Shown piece after piece: positions 49,201-57,861 of a DNA stretch of 64,000 bases; positions within the stretch are counted from its first letter, which is position 1; every line of letters starts with the position of its first letter. The notes under the pieces are model-generated. The model was not told the origin of the DNA and made no database searches. It was given only the letters and a program-made list of their open reading frames with translations. The DNA comes from Bradyrhizobium sp. C9 (GTDB lineage: Bacteria; Pseudomonadota; Alphaproteobacteria; Rhizobiales; Xanthobacteraceae), in contig NZ_NWTG01000014.1 of assembly GCF_002532045.1 (NCBI RefSeq), forward strand, positions 1-64,000. The letters are read 5' to 3'. The position numbers were made by a program, and so were the translations under genes.

Positions 49201-52200
49201 TTCTGCATCGCCGGCCGCGGCGGCGGATTGGCAACCTGCGGCGTCAGCGAGAGCGGCGGCCGCAACGGCCTCGACCTGGCCGCGCCGGGCACCGGCTTGA
49301 CCTCGATGGGCGGCGGCAGCGGCGCCAGCTGCGGCGGGCTCGCAACCGGCGCAGGCACTGCAATGGCGGGCGCGGTGGCGACCGGCGGGACAGCCGGCGG
49401 CCGCGGCGCAACGATCTTCGGCTTCGCCGGCACGCGGCGCGGGTCAGGACCGGGCGCCGGCAAGTTCGCCGAAGGCACTCCTGCCGAATTTGGAACGGAC
49501 GCGTCCGGCGCCGGCGCGGCGGGCGGCGGAAGGGCTGCGGGGGTCGCCGGCGGCACCGGTTCGCCGCGCTCGATCGCGTCGAGGCGCTTGGTCTCCCGGT
49601 CGATCGCACGCACCGCCAGCCACGACGACAACGCCGCAATGTCGATGCTGCGCGACAATCCGTCGGGTGTGCCCACCGCAAGCAGCTGGATTTCCGGGCG
49701 GCTGTTGGCGGTGCCGACCTGCGTCGACGCCAGCGCGGCGCGGATGTCGGCCTGGTCGGCCGGAATGTCGTAGCCGCCGGACACGATGACGTTGGCACCG
49801 CTCGCCGCGAGCGTGGTGGTGCCGAACCGGACGCGGCCGTCACGGATGTTGAAGGGGATTTGCGCCGAACCGACCGACAGCCCGCCGGCGGCGAGCGCCG
49901 GCTCGACGATCTGCCTCAGCCGCGTGTCGTCGGTCGCCTGCCCGGAATCGCTGGCGCGGATCGCAACGTCGAACGCGCGCGGATCGAGCCCCGGAAGATT
50001 CAACCCCTCCAGCGTCACGGCGCCGCTGCCGGACAGCGCACCGATCAGCGCCGAGGCGCTGCGGCCCTGCGTCAACAACGTCATCTGCATCGAAGTGCGT
50101 GCCTTAGGCATCGCAAGACTGCGATAGCGCAAGGCCGAGCCGTCGACACCCGAGACCTGCACATTTGCATTTAAGGCGAGTCCGTTGACGCCCTGCCGCG
50201 CATCGATGGACGCGGTCGCCTCACCGCCGCCGATCTTGCCCTTGACACCGTCGAAGGTCAGCGACTGCCCGTCCGACCTGATGGTGCCGCTGACCGGCTG
50301 CAGCTCGGCGCCGCCCGGCAATAGACCGTGCAGCGCTTCGAACGTGACCTTGCCGCGCCAGGCACTCGTCAGCCCCTGGCCGAGCGGCTCGATCGCATCG
50401 TGACCAGCCGCGCCGATTGCCGCCGCGAAGATCGGCCCCAGCGTGATCTGATCGAGGCCGACTTCGCCGTCGATGCTCTTCTGATCGGCAAGCGTCAGCG
50501 CCAGCCGGCCGCGCAGCCGCGAACCGGCGACGATGCTGTCGAGATCGTCGAAGGTCAGCCTGTCACCCGCAAGCGTGACCCGCGACGACAGGCGGATGTT
50601 TGCCGCCGGATCGGATGATTTCAGATTGAGCAGCGGACTGATGTCGGCGCTGCGGACACGGAGGCTGACGCTCGATTTGCTCTCGCCGGCCCCATCCTTG
50701 GACCACGGCTCCGCGGTCCCTTCCGCATCCGCATCGAGCCCGGCGCCCCAGAGCCGCGCCTTCAGCCGCAACGGCGCGTGCCACGCGCCGCTCGCGGTAC
50801 CCTCGAATTGCGTCGGGCCCGCACCGGCTGCGACCGCGCGGTCAAGTCCAAGCAGCGCCAGCAGTGCATGGCCCTCGCTGGCGGAGAATTTCGCTTCCGC
50901 CGTCACGTCGCTGCTGCGAAGTGCGTCGACATCCAGCGCACGGATCGCAGCCACCGGCGGCGTCGCCGAGATCACGGTATTGCCCTTGAGCTGCGGCGTG
51001 TCGAGATCGACCGTCGCGCGCGCGCTGACGCGATCGGCGGCCTTGCCCTTGCCGAGGTCGAGCGCAAGCCTGGCACGGACCGGACCGGCATCCGCGCGCA
51101 GCACGCCGAGCCGCGCGGCAAGCGCCGGCGCGAATGGCTGCACCACGGCGGTCAGCCGGCCGAGCGACGCGGCGGTCGCATCGACCGCAAGCTTGCCGGT
51201 CGCATTGGTGCGATCGAAATTGCCGCTGCCGTCGAGCGTGACATTGTCGGGCTGACCGATCTTGACGCGCTCGAGCACGATGGTCTTCGGGCTGTAGGCG
51301 ATCTTCGCGAGCAGCGGCCGCAATTCCTGCCCCGAAGAGATCGCGCGACCGACATCGAGCGACAGTTGCGCCTCGTCCGGCCATTCGGCTTGCGGGCCGG
51401 CCAGCGAGCGGATGAAGGCCACCGTCGCATCGAGATCGAGCCGCTCCGCCTTCAACTGCGCCTCGACCTTGGAGCCGCTGGTCGCCTCGCGATGCGCGAC
51501 CGCAACGCGGCCCTCGACCGCGCCGCCCTCGATCTCCGCCTTCATCGCGTCGATCGAAAAACCTGATGGCGACACCGTGACATCGCCACGCAACCGCAGC
51601 GGCTTCTGGCTGCGGTAGGCGATATCGCTCCGCCCCTGCAGCCAGCTCATCAGCGTATCGGGATCGGACGATTCGATATTGAGCGCGGTCTTGAAGCTGC
51701 TGGAGGCGCCGGGCTGCGCGCTCGCGCCGCTCATCGAAACCCGCGTCGATCCCGGTGCGCGAAACTCCAGCCTGCGCACGGTCCACGACTTCGCATCCGA
51801 TTGCAGCTCTGCCGAGATGTCCTGCAATGGGCGGCCGCCGAGCATGATCTGCTCGGAGGTGAGCTCCACCTGCGCCGGGATCGGGCCTTGCGGAAGACCC
51901 GACAACACCGCGCGCATCGCCGGCAGCACGCGCACCGGCTCGACATTGTTGTTGCTGTCCTTGGCGCTGTCCTTGGCGCTATCCTTGGCGCCATCTTTGG
52001 CGGCGAACTTGTCGCCATCGAGCTGTCGCGCCGAAAGCGCGGCGTGTAGCAGCGGCGACGCACCGAACCTGAGATCGCCATTTCCTGCGAGCTTCAGCGC
52101 GCGGTCCTCGGCGCCATAGCTCACCTCGACCTGGTCGAGACGTGCCGCCGAATAGTCCGATTTGATCCTGGCCGCGATCCGCCAGGGCGGCATGTCGCTG

Positions 52201-52940
52201 CCGCCGCGCTGGCCAGGTGTGCCCGCCAGCGTCAGGCTCCCCTCGAACCGCGGCGCGCGGGCCTCGAAGGTCAGGATGCCGTCGAGATCGGCCGACACCG
52301 GCCGCTGCCCGGGATCGATGTTGAAGTGCAGGCGGGTGCCGCTGCCGTCGGCGCTTTGCCCCGACGAGATCCGAAACGGGTAGCGGTTGCCGTCGAACAT
52401 GAAATTGCCGTCACCGCGGACCGCGCCGGCAAGCGAGCGGACATCGCCGCTGAAGGCAATGTCGTTCAGCTCGAGCGTGCTGCGGCTCGCCGCATCGTGC
52501 AGCGCGATGCGGCCGGTCAGATTGAGGCGATCGATCGCCAGCGAGGCCAGGTTGAAGCTCCCGCTCGACGGCGACCAATCGATCCGCCCCTTCGGATCGA
52601 GCCCGAGATCCAGCGACATGCCATTGACGGTGAGTTCGTTCGCGCGCCACTCACCGCGCATCAGCGAGCTCAGGCTGAACTCGACGTCGAGATTGGCGGC
52701 CCGGATCTTGCCGAGGTCGTTGGCGCCGCCGACGGTGACGGTTTTCAACCGCAGCGAGGGTGCAGGCAGCAGGCGCGCGTCGAGATTGCCGGCGACACGA
52801 ACCGGCGTGCCGATGATCTTGGACGCCTCCGCCTCGAACTGCGGCCTGAACTGGTTCCAGTCAACGAAATACGGACCGACCAGCGCAGCGACCAGTGCAA
52901 GAATGAAGGCAATTGCCAGGCCGAGCAGCGTCGTCTGCAC
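49197..52940 (-). CDS. Large AsmA-like membrane-anchored protein
   Basis: A 1247-residue protein with one N-terminal transmembrane helix (TLLGLAIAFILALVAALVGPYFVDW) and a long beta-rich periplasmic region of AsmA type (NQFRPQFEAEASKIIGTPVRVAGNL at the start). The C-terminal 130 residues are Pro/Ala-rich. AsmA-like proteins help move phospholipid or shape outer-membrane assembly. The start is a GTG at 52940 with GGGAGA just upstream; an in-frame TTG at 52991 is a poorer choice. A Lys-Asp-Ser-Ala run sits near residues 325-335. Confidence 0.85.
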   Translation of the reverse strand: MQTTLLGLAIAFILALVAALVGPYFVDWNQFRPQFEAEASKIIGTPVRVAGNLDARLLPAPSLRLKTVTVGGANDLGKIRAANLDVEFSLSSLMRGEWRANELTVNGMSLDLGLDPKGRIDWSPSSGSFNLASLAIDRLNLTGRIALHDAASRSTLELNDIAFSGDVRSLAGAVRGDGNFMFDGNRYPFRISSGQSADGSGTRLHFNIDPGQRPVSADLDGILTFEARAPRFEGSLTLAGTPGQRGGSDMPPWRIAARIKSDYSAARLDQVEVSYGAEDRALKLAGNGDLRFGASPLLHAALSARQLDGDKFAAKDGAKDSAKDSAKDSNNNVEPVRVLPAMRAVLSGLPQGPIPAQVELTSEQIMLGGRPLQDISAELQSDAKSWTVRRLEFRAPGSTRVSMSGASAQPGASSSFKTALNIESSDPDTLMSWLQGRSDIAYRSQKPLRLRGDVTVSPSGFSIDAMKAEIEGGAVEGRVAVAHREATSGSKVEAQLKAERLDLDATVAFIRSLAGPQAEWPDEAQLSLDVGRAISSGQELRPLLAKIAYSPKTIVLERVKIGQPDNVTLDGSGNFDRTNATGKLAVDATAASLGRLTAVVQPFAPALAARLGVLRADAGPVRARLALDLGKGKAADRVSARATVDLDTPQLKGNTVISATPPVAAIRALDVDALRSSDVTAEAKFSASEGHALLALLGLDRAVAAGAGPTQFEGTASGAWHAPLRLKARLWGAGLDADAEGTAEPWSKDGAGESKSSVSLRVRSADISPLLNLKSSDPAANIRLSSRVTLAGDRLTFDDLDSIVAGSRLRGRLALTLADQKSIDGEVGLDQITLGPIFAAAIGAAGHDAIEPLGQGLTSAWRGKVTFEALHGLLPGGAELQPVSGTIRSDGQSLTFDGVKGKIGGGEATASIDARQGVNGLALNANVQVSGVDGSALRYRSLAMPKARTSMQMTLLTQGRSASALIGALSGSGAVTLEGLNLPGLDPRAFDVAIRASDSGQATDDTRLRQIVEPALAAGGLSVGSAQIPFNIRDGRVRFGTTTLAASGANVIVSGGYDIPADQADIRAALASTQVGTANSRPEIQLLAVGTPDGLSRSIDIAALSSWLAVRAIDRETKRLDAIERGEPVPPATPAALPPPAAPAPDASVPNSAGVPSANLPAPGPDPRRVPAKPKIVAPRPPAVPPVATAPAIAVPAPVASPPQLAPLPPPIEVKPVPGAARSRPLRPPLSLTPQVANPPPRPAMQN
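51955..52005 (-). repeat. 12-base tandem repeat inside the AsmA-like gene
   Basis: About four copies of a 12-base unit (CTGTCCTTGGCG and variants) encode an AKDS run. It lies in a linker-like stretch and probably varies in length between strains. Confidence 0.65.
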
Positions 52941-53092
52941 GGTGTCTCCCTTTGAGCCCGCTCCGCGGTGCTGAACGCTCGGCCGGAGCAACCCAAATAT
53001 AGAGACAAGTATGGCGAAGTCACAGCGGCATTACCGCTGCGACCTCAGGTGGATGACGGTTTTCCGCTCAAGCGTGCGTGCACGCCGGCCGC

Positions 53093-53118
53093 TGCGGCAG
53101 GGTCAATGCCCTGCCGCA
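53093..53118 (-). terminator. Hairpin after the P450 gene
   Basis: TGCGGCAGGG, loop TCAATG, CCCTGCCGCA: perfect 10-base arms 29 bases past the P450 stop. No T run. It probably ends the P450 transcript. Confidence 0.6.
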
Positions 53119-53146
53119 CGTCCCGGATGTCACCACATCGGGGATG

Positions 53147-54379
53147 TCACCAGCTCGCAGGAAGCCGCTTCAGCCCGCGCAGCACGAAGGTCGGCCGCCA
53201 TTCCGGATTTTCCGCGTCATCGAGCCGCAGGTCGGGGATCCGGCGCAGCAGCGTCGAGATCGCGACCTCGGCCTCGATCCGCGCCAGCTGGGCGCCGAGG
53301 CAGAAATGGATGCCGCCGCCGAACGATAGCGGCTTCACGTTCGGCCGCCGGATGTCGAGCTTCTCGGGATGGTCGGGATAGACAGCCTCGTCGTGGTTGG
53401 CCGAGCCCAGCAGGCACAGCACGCTCTCCCCCTTCGGGATGCGTTTGCCGCCGAGATCCTCGATATCCTCCAGCGCGACGCGGCCGGTCAGCTGCACCGA
53501 GGAATCGTAGCGCAGGAACTCTTCGATCGCATTGGTGATCAGGCCGGGATTGGCCTTCAGCAGCGCGAGCTGGTCCGGGTTGCGGAACAGCGCGAGCAGG
53601 CCGTTGCCGATCAGGTTCACGGTCGTCTCGTGGCCGGCGCCGAACAGCAGGATGATGTTGGCGGTCAGCTCCTCATTGGTGAGCTTCTGGCCGTCCTCCT
53701 CGGCCTGTACCAGCTGGGTGGTGAGGTCGTCGCCGGGCTGCTTGCGGCGCAACTCGAACAGCTGGTGGAAATACATCGCGGCCATCGCGTTGGCGGCGTT
53801 GCCCTGCTTGATCTCCTCCGCCGACATCGGCACCGGCTCGAGCAGGCGTCCGCCGTCGCGCGAGCCGTTGTAGAAGGCCTCGCGATGCTCCTCGGGGATG
53901 CCGAGCATGTCGCAGATGATCGTGACCGGCAGGCGGAAGGCGAAGTCCTCGATCAGGTCCATCTTGCCTTGCGGAATGATGCGGTCGAGCGTTTCGTCGA
54001 CGACGCGCTGGATGCGCGGCCGCATGTCCTCGACCCGGCGCGCGGTGAACGCCTTGACGACGAGACCGCGCAGGCGGGTGTGGTCGGGCGGATCCTGCTG
54101 CAGCATCCAGTGGCCCATGCTGCGCATGACCGGCTCGTCCATGATCTTGGGACCGTAGCGGCGGATCGAGCGTTCGACATAGTCCTTTCCGAACCGCTTG
54201 TCGCGCAGCACAAGGCTGGCCTCGGCATGACGGCTGGCGACGAAGGCCCCATGCGCATTGAGATGCATCGGATCGAGGCGGCGCAGCCGCTCATAATACG
54301 GATAGGGATTGCGAATGAATTCGGGCGCCAGTGGGTTGAAAAGCGGCTCGCCGCTGGCCGGCTGAACTTGCTCGTTCAT
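53147..54379 (-). CDS. Cytochrome P450
   Basis: A 410-residue soluble bacterial P450. The I-helix motif is AGHETT (248-253), the ExxR pair is E287/R290, and the haem-binding loop FGGGIHFCLG carries C360. No fused reductase, so it needs ferredoxin partners encoded elsewhere. GAGG precedes ATG 54379. It is divergent from a TetR gene with a long palindrome between, and an MFS gene lies beyond. An inducible oxidation of a foreign or host-derived lipophilic compound is the likely role; the substrate is unknown. Confidence 0.92.
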   Translation of the reverse strand: MNEQVQPASGEPLFNPLAPEFIRNPYPYYERLRRLDPMHLNAHGAFVASRHAEASLVLRDKRFGKDYVERSIRRYGPKIMDEPVMRSMGHWMLQQDPPDHTRLRGLVVKAFTARRVEDMRPRIQRVVDETLDRIIPQGKMDLIEDFAFRLPVTIICDMLGIPEEHREAFYNGSRDGGRLLEPVPMSAEEIKQGNAANAMAAMYFHQLFELRRKQPGDDLTTQLVQAEEDGQKLTNEELTANIILLFGAGHETTVNLIGNGLLALFRNPDQLALLKANPGLITNAIEEFLRYDSSVQLTGRVALEDIEDLGGKRIPKGESVLCLLGSANHDEAVYPDHPEKLDIRRPNVKPLSFGGGIHFCLGAQLARIEAEVAISTLLRRIPDLRLDDAENPEWRPTFVLRGLKRLPASW

Positions 54380-54505
54380 GGTGACCTCGTTCGTGCGTTA
54401 CGCCGGTGCCTGCACTCTGGCGCACCTTGGTGTCATCCTCAAGACCGCACCAACACGGGCACGGCTATTCTGGTTTGGGCAACTCTGGTTTCAGCAGCTC
54501 CGGTT

Positions 54506-54534
54506 TTGTCAACCGCAACTCGATACACTATTGT
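54506..54534 (+). promoter_or_regulatory. Promoter of the tetR gene
   Basis: TTGTCA (54506-54511), 17 bases, TATTGT (54529-54534). The -10 lies at the centre of the palindrome. On the minus strand TACAAT (54530-54535) could serve P450, so one bound dimer could block both directions. Confidence 0.55.
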
Positions 54535-54544
54535 ATCGAGTTGC
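54515..54544. promoter_or_regulatory. Perfect 13-base-arm palindrome, TetR operator candidate
   Basis: GCAACTCGATACA (54515-54527), CTAT, TGTATCGAGTTGC (54532-54544): 13 perfect arm bases over 30 bases. It lies between the divergent P450 and tetR genes. Confidence 0.85.
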
Positions 54545-54565
54545 ATTGTGCCTTAAACTGCGCTG

Positions 54566-55177
54566 ATGTCAAGGGTTCGAACCAGACCGACACGGGACGA
54601 CACCTGCGAGAAGCTGTTCGAGGCGGCGGCGCGGGTGTTCGAGGAACAGGGCATCGGCGGCGCCAGCATCGAGACGATTGCGGCCGCGGCGGGTTTCACC
54701 CGCGGCGCCTTCTATTCGAACTTCAAGAGCAAGGACGAGCTGATCTTCGCGATGCTCGAGGATCACGTCGAGCAATCGATCCGGCGCAATCTCGATTTGC
54801 TCGCCAAGCACAAGGACCTCGCCGACTTCCTGGAGGCGCTGCGCACCGTGGACCGCAGCCGGCAGGATCCGCTCGGCCGCTCCCCTCTCCTGCACATGGA
54901 GATGATCCTGTTCGTGGCGCGCGCCGAGAAGCGCCGGCCCGAGCTCGCCAAGCGCCTGCGCGCGCGGCGCAAGCTGATCGCCGACATCGTCGAGACCGCG
55001 CAGAAGAACAGCGGCAGGAACGCCAGGCTCAATCCGGACTGGACCGGCGCCATCGTGCTGGCGCTGGAAGATGGTTTCCGCCTGCACCGCCTGATCGATC
55101 CGGAGACCACACCCGCCGACAGTTGCCTGCGCGCGATCACCGACCTGCAGCGGGCGATCGGCGTTTCATCCGCATGA
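54566..55177 (+). CDS. TetR/AcrR-family repressor of the P450 locus
   Basis: A 203-residue regulator. The N-terminal DNA-binding domain reads EKLFEAAARVFEEQGIGGASIETIAAAAGFTRGAFYSNF. The C-terminal ligand-binding half shows no specific family. It is divergent from P450, and its promoter coincides with a long perfect palindrome, so autorepression and P450 control are likely. It ends four bases from the convergent MFS gene. No clear Shine-Dalgarno precedes ATG 54566. Confidence 0.88.
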   Translation: MSRVRTRPTRDDTCEKLFEAAARVFEEQGIGGASIETIAAAAGFTRGAFYSNFKSKDELIFAMLEDHVEQSIRRNLDLLAKHKDLADFLEALRTVDRSRQDPLGRSPLLHMEMILFVARAEKRRPELAKRLRARRKLIADIVETAQKNSGRNARLNPDWTGAIVLALEDGFRLHRLIDPETTPADSCLRAITDLQRAIGVSSA

Positions 55178-55181
55178 CGCG

Positions 55182-56474
55182 TCAGGCTGCGCTGGCGACC
55201 TTGTGCATCTGGCCGGCGACGGCACGGACCTTGCGCGGCGAAGCCTGCCAGATCGCGAACGCCGACAGCAGGCTGACGGCAATGCCGAGCAGGAACGCGC
55301 TCGTATAGCTGCCCGAGAGATCGTAGAGCTGGCCCGTGATCCACGGACCCGCGGCTCCGCCGGCGAGCGCGGCCAGCATCACGGTGCCGAAGATGCTGCC
55401 GTATTGCTTGCCCTGGAAGATCTCCAGCACCACCGGTCCCATCACGGAGGTCAGGCCGTAGCCGAGCGCGCCCTGGGTGAAGACCATGAGGTAGATCAGC
55501 GTCATGCTCGGCCAGTATTTCAAGGCGGCGAGCGCGGCAAAGCAGATCACGAAGCCGAAGCAGGAAATCGCCCACACCCATTCGCGTCCGATGCGATCGG
55601 AGAGATGCCCGAGCCAGATCTGGCCGGGAATGCCGAGCAGGCTGACGACGCCGAGCGCCCAGACGCCGACATTGGAGCTGAAGCCGATGTCGAGCAGGAA
55701 TTTGGTCTGGTGCACCTGCACCGCGTACCAGATATACAGGCCGCAGAAATAGCCGGTCGCGATCCACCAGAACCGTGCGGTGCGCAGCGCGCGCGACAGC
55801 GTCCAGTCGATGCCGGCCCACACCGGATCGACGATGTTCGATGCGGGCCTCGCCGACGTCGCCGTCGGCGCCGCATCGCCGTCCGGCTGCAGCCCGATGT
55901 CCTCCGGCTTCTTGTGCAGCAACAGGTTGATCGGCGCCAGCACGACCAGCACCAGGATCCCCATCGCGGTGCAGGCGGTGCGCCAGCCGGTCTGCTCGAT
56001 CATGTGCTGCACCCATGGCAGCAATGTCACCGAGCCGATGCCGACGCCGGCGAAGGCAAGCCCGATTGCGAGGCCGCGGCTGCGGATGAACCAGTTCGGC
56101 ACGAACAGGGACTGGCCGGAATAGCCGAGGCAGACGCTGCCGGAACCAACCAGCACGCCGATGGTGAGATAGAGATGCCAGGGCTGCGTGGTCAGCGGCG
56201 CGAGCAGCAGGCCGGAGCCCATCAAGAGCACGCCGAGCTCCATCACCGCGCGCGGACCGCGACGGTCCATCAGCCGGCCGATCAGCGGGCTCGCGATCGC
56301 GGAGGCGACGAAGCCGAACGAGAATGCGCCCGCGGTGACGCCGCGCTCCCAGCCGAATTCGGAGATGATCGGCGGATAGAACAGCGAGAAGGCCGTCCGC
56401 GCGTTGACGCCGATCGCCATGGTGACGAAGGTTACCGCGACGATGATCCAGCCGTAGAAGAAGGGAAGTCGCAT
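55182..56474 (-). CDS. MFS transporter
   Basis: A 430-residue membrane protein with about twelve hydrophobic segments. The N-terminal half contains the loop motif GRLMDRRGPRAVMELG; the half-repeat is GHLSDRIGREWVW. Resembles the monocarboxylate/oxalate-formate antiporter group. Convergent with tetR. ATG 56474 is chosen over one at 56543; neither has a strong ribosome-binding site. It may carry the P450 substrate or product. Confidence 0.82.
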   Translation of the reverse strand: MRLPFFYGWIIVAVTFVTMAIGVNARTAFSLFYPPIISEFGWERGVTAGAFSFGFVASAIASPLIGRLMDRRGPRAVMELGVLLMGSGLLLAPLTTQPWHLYLTIGVLVGSGSVCLGYSGQSLFVPNWFIRSRGLAIGLAFAGVGIGSVTLLPWVQHMIEQTGWRTACTAMGILVLVVLAPINLLLHKKPEDIGLQPDGDAAPTATSARPASNIVDPVWAGIDWTLSRALRTARFWWIATGYFCGLYIWYAVQVHQTKFLLDIGFSSNVGVWALGVVSLLGIPGQIWLGHLSDRIGREWVWAISCFGFVICFAALAALKYWPSMTLIYLMVFTQGALGYGLTSVMGPVVLEIFQGKQYGSIFGTVMLAALAGGAAGPWITGQLYDLSGSYTSAFLLGIAVSLLSAFAIWQASPRKVRAVAGQMHKVASAA

Positions 56475-56691
56475 GACATGACCGTCGTAAGGGCGCAACC
56501 TGACGGGTGCGACCAGCAAGAAGGGAAATACGTTCTCTTGCATAATGCACGGTCAAATCTGTGAAGCAATTCATAGACAATTGTACCTACCGATGATTGT
56601 AGGATCAGCAGATGATCACTTCGCGTCTGGCCGGAGACCACGAAGCGCGTTATCATCCTCTTTTCAGCAGGCAATACTCAGGAGGAATACT

Positions 56692-57168
56692 ATGGGCGGT
56701 TTGGTTGCCGACGGGTACGTCCCGCACGTTCAGGAGCAGTTGAATTCCCGGTTCATTGGCGAAGCGCTGGACGAGATGGTCCAGTTTCAAAAGGAGTTCA
56801 AAGTATTCTCGCCGCAGCACACGCTGCAGATGTCCTTTGGGCTTCTCAACATTGCGCCGGTCGGCGAAGCCGATCGTCACGGATTTTTCAAGTACCTGAA
56901 GCTGCTGAAGCGGACGGGCGCATCGATCGACGGCAAGGCCTCACGGAAGAACGGGCACGATCAGATCGTCGCCTCGCTGCAGGGCAATCTCGAAAGCGGC
57001 AGGGCGATGCCGGTATTCTTCACCTGGCATCCCGGTGAGCACCCGAAGGGAATCGTGCAGATCACAAGCGGCGATCGCGTTCTGAGCTTCTCCAGCAAGG
57101 GGTTTCTCACGATCTCCGTCCCGACGATCCGCGCGAACCGTCCCAAGGCCGGCAAGCGCAAGAAGTAG
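56692..57168 (+). CDS. Hypothetical protein
   Basis: A 158-residue soluble protein starting MGGLVADGYVPHVQEQLNS and ending in a Lys/Arg tail (RPKAGKRKK). No domain recognised. AGGAGGAA precedes ATG 56692, a strong site. The methyltransferase gene follows 15 bases later and is probably cotranscribed. Upstream, an imperfect ACAATTGT/CCTAC...GTAGG region at 56575-56605 lies between this gene and the divergent MFS gene. Confidence 0.65.
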   Translation: MGGLVADGYVPHVQEQLNSRFIGEALDEMVQFQKEFKVFSPQHTLQMSFGLLNIAPVGEADRHGFFKYLKLLKRTGASIDGKASRKNGHDQIVASLQGNLESGRAMPVFFTWHPGEHPKGIVQITSGDRVLSFSSKGFLTISVPTIRANRPKAGKRKK

Positions 57169-57183
57169 CGCGACGCCGGCGCG

Positions 57184-57861
57184 ATGCGCGCACTGCAGAC
57201 CAAGGTTCGCGAATACTATTCGGGAACGCTGCAACGCCACGGCCCGACCCCGCTCGGGGTCGATTGGCCGAACGTGCTCTCGCAATACCTGCGCTTCGTG
57301 CAGTTGCTGAAGCTTTGTCGTTTCGGGAAACCTTTCAGCCTGAACGATTTCGGCTGCGGCTATGGCGCGCTGCTCGAGTTCCTGGCGATGCGCCACGGCG
57401 ATGCCGCCGTAACCTATCGCGGCATCGACATCTCACCGGCCATGATCGCGGCTGCCCGTGCCCGCTGGGCCGCCAACAAGCGGGCCGTGTTCGCCGAGGG
57501 TTCGCAGTGCGGCGCACTCGCCGACTACTCGCTCGCGAGCGGGACCTTGAACGTCCGGCTCGGTCATCCCGTCGCGGAATGGGAAGCTTATATCGAGGCG
57601 ATCCTCACCGACCTCGAGGCCAGCAGCCGGATCGGTTTCGCCGTCAATTTCATGTTGCCTCGCGACGAAGCCCCGGCCGAGGCCGGTCTGTATCGCACCG
57701 CGCCGGAGCGCTGGACACCGCTTTGCGAGCGGTTCGGCCGCGTCGAATTGATCACTGGCTACGGACTTCGCGAATTCACGCTTCTTGTCCGCAAGACGCC
57801 GCCGGCGACTGCGCGATCGGGAACAGGCTCTCGTAAGGCCGCGCGCCGGTCTCCTCGATGA
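57184..57861 (+). CDS. Class I SAM-dependent methyltransferase
   Basis: A 225-residue protein. NDFGCGYGALLEFLA is the SAM-binding glycine loop, and VTYRGIDISPAMIAAARAR the acidic loop. The C-terminal 30 residues or so lie beyond the fold (LLVRKTPP...) and are Arg-rich. It overlaps the end of the convergent cyclase gene by 86 bases. Substrate unknown. Confidence 0.8.
   Translation: MRALQTKVREYYSGTLQRHGPTPLGVDWPNVLSQYLRFVQLLKLCRFGKPFSLNDFGCGYGALLEFLAMRHGDAAVTYRGIDISPAMIAAARARWAANKRAVFAEGSQCGALADYSLASGTLNVRLGHPVAEWEAYIEAILTDLEASSRIGFAVNFMLPRDEAPAEAGLYRTAPERWTPLCERFGRVELITGYGLREFTLLVRKTPPATARSGTGSRKAARRSPR

Noticed and set aside
53147..56474. P450, TetR and MFS considered as a biosynthetic cluster
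   Set aside because: No terpene, polyketide, peptide or tailoring core enzyme is present; a detoxification or catabolic locus is simpler.
56575..56605. ACAATTGT and CCTAC...GTAGG considered as an operator for the MFS gene
   Set aside because: Arms are only 4-5 bases and imperfect, and no second copy or adjacent regulator supports it.
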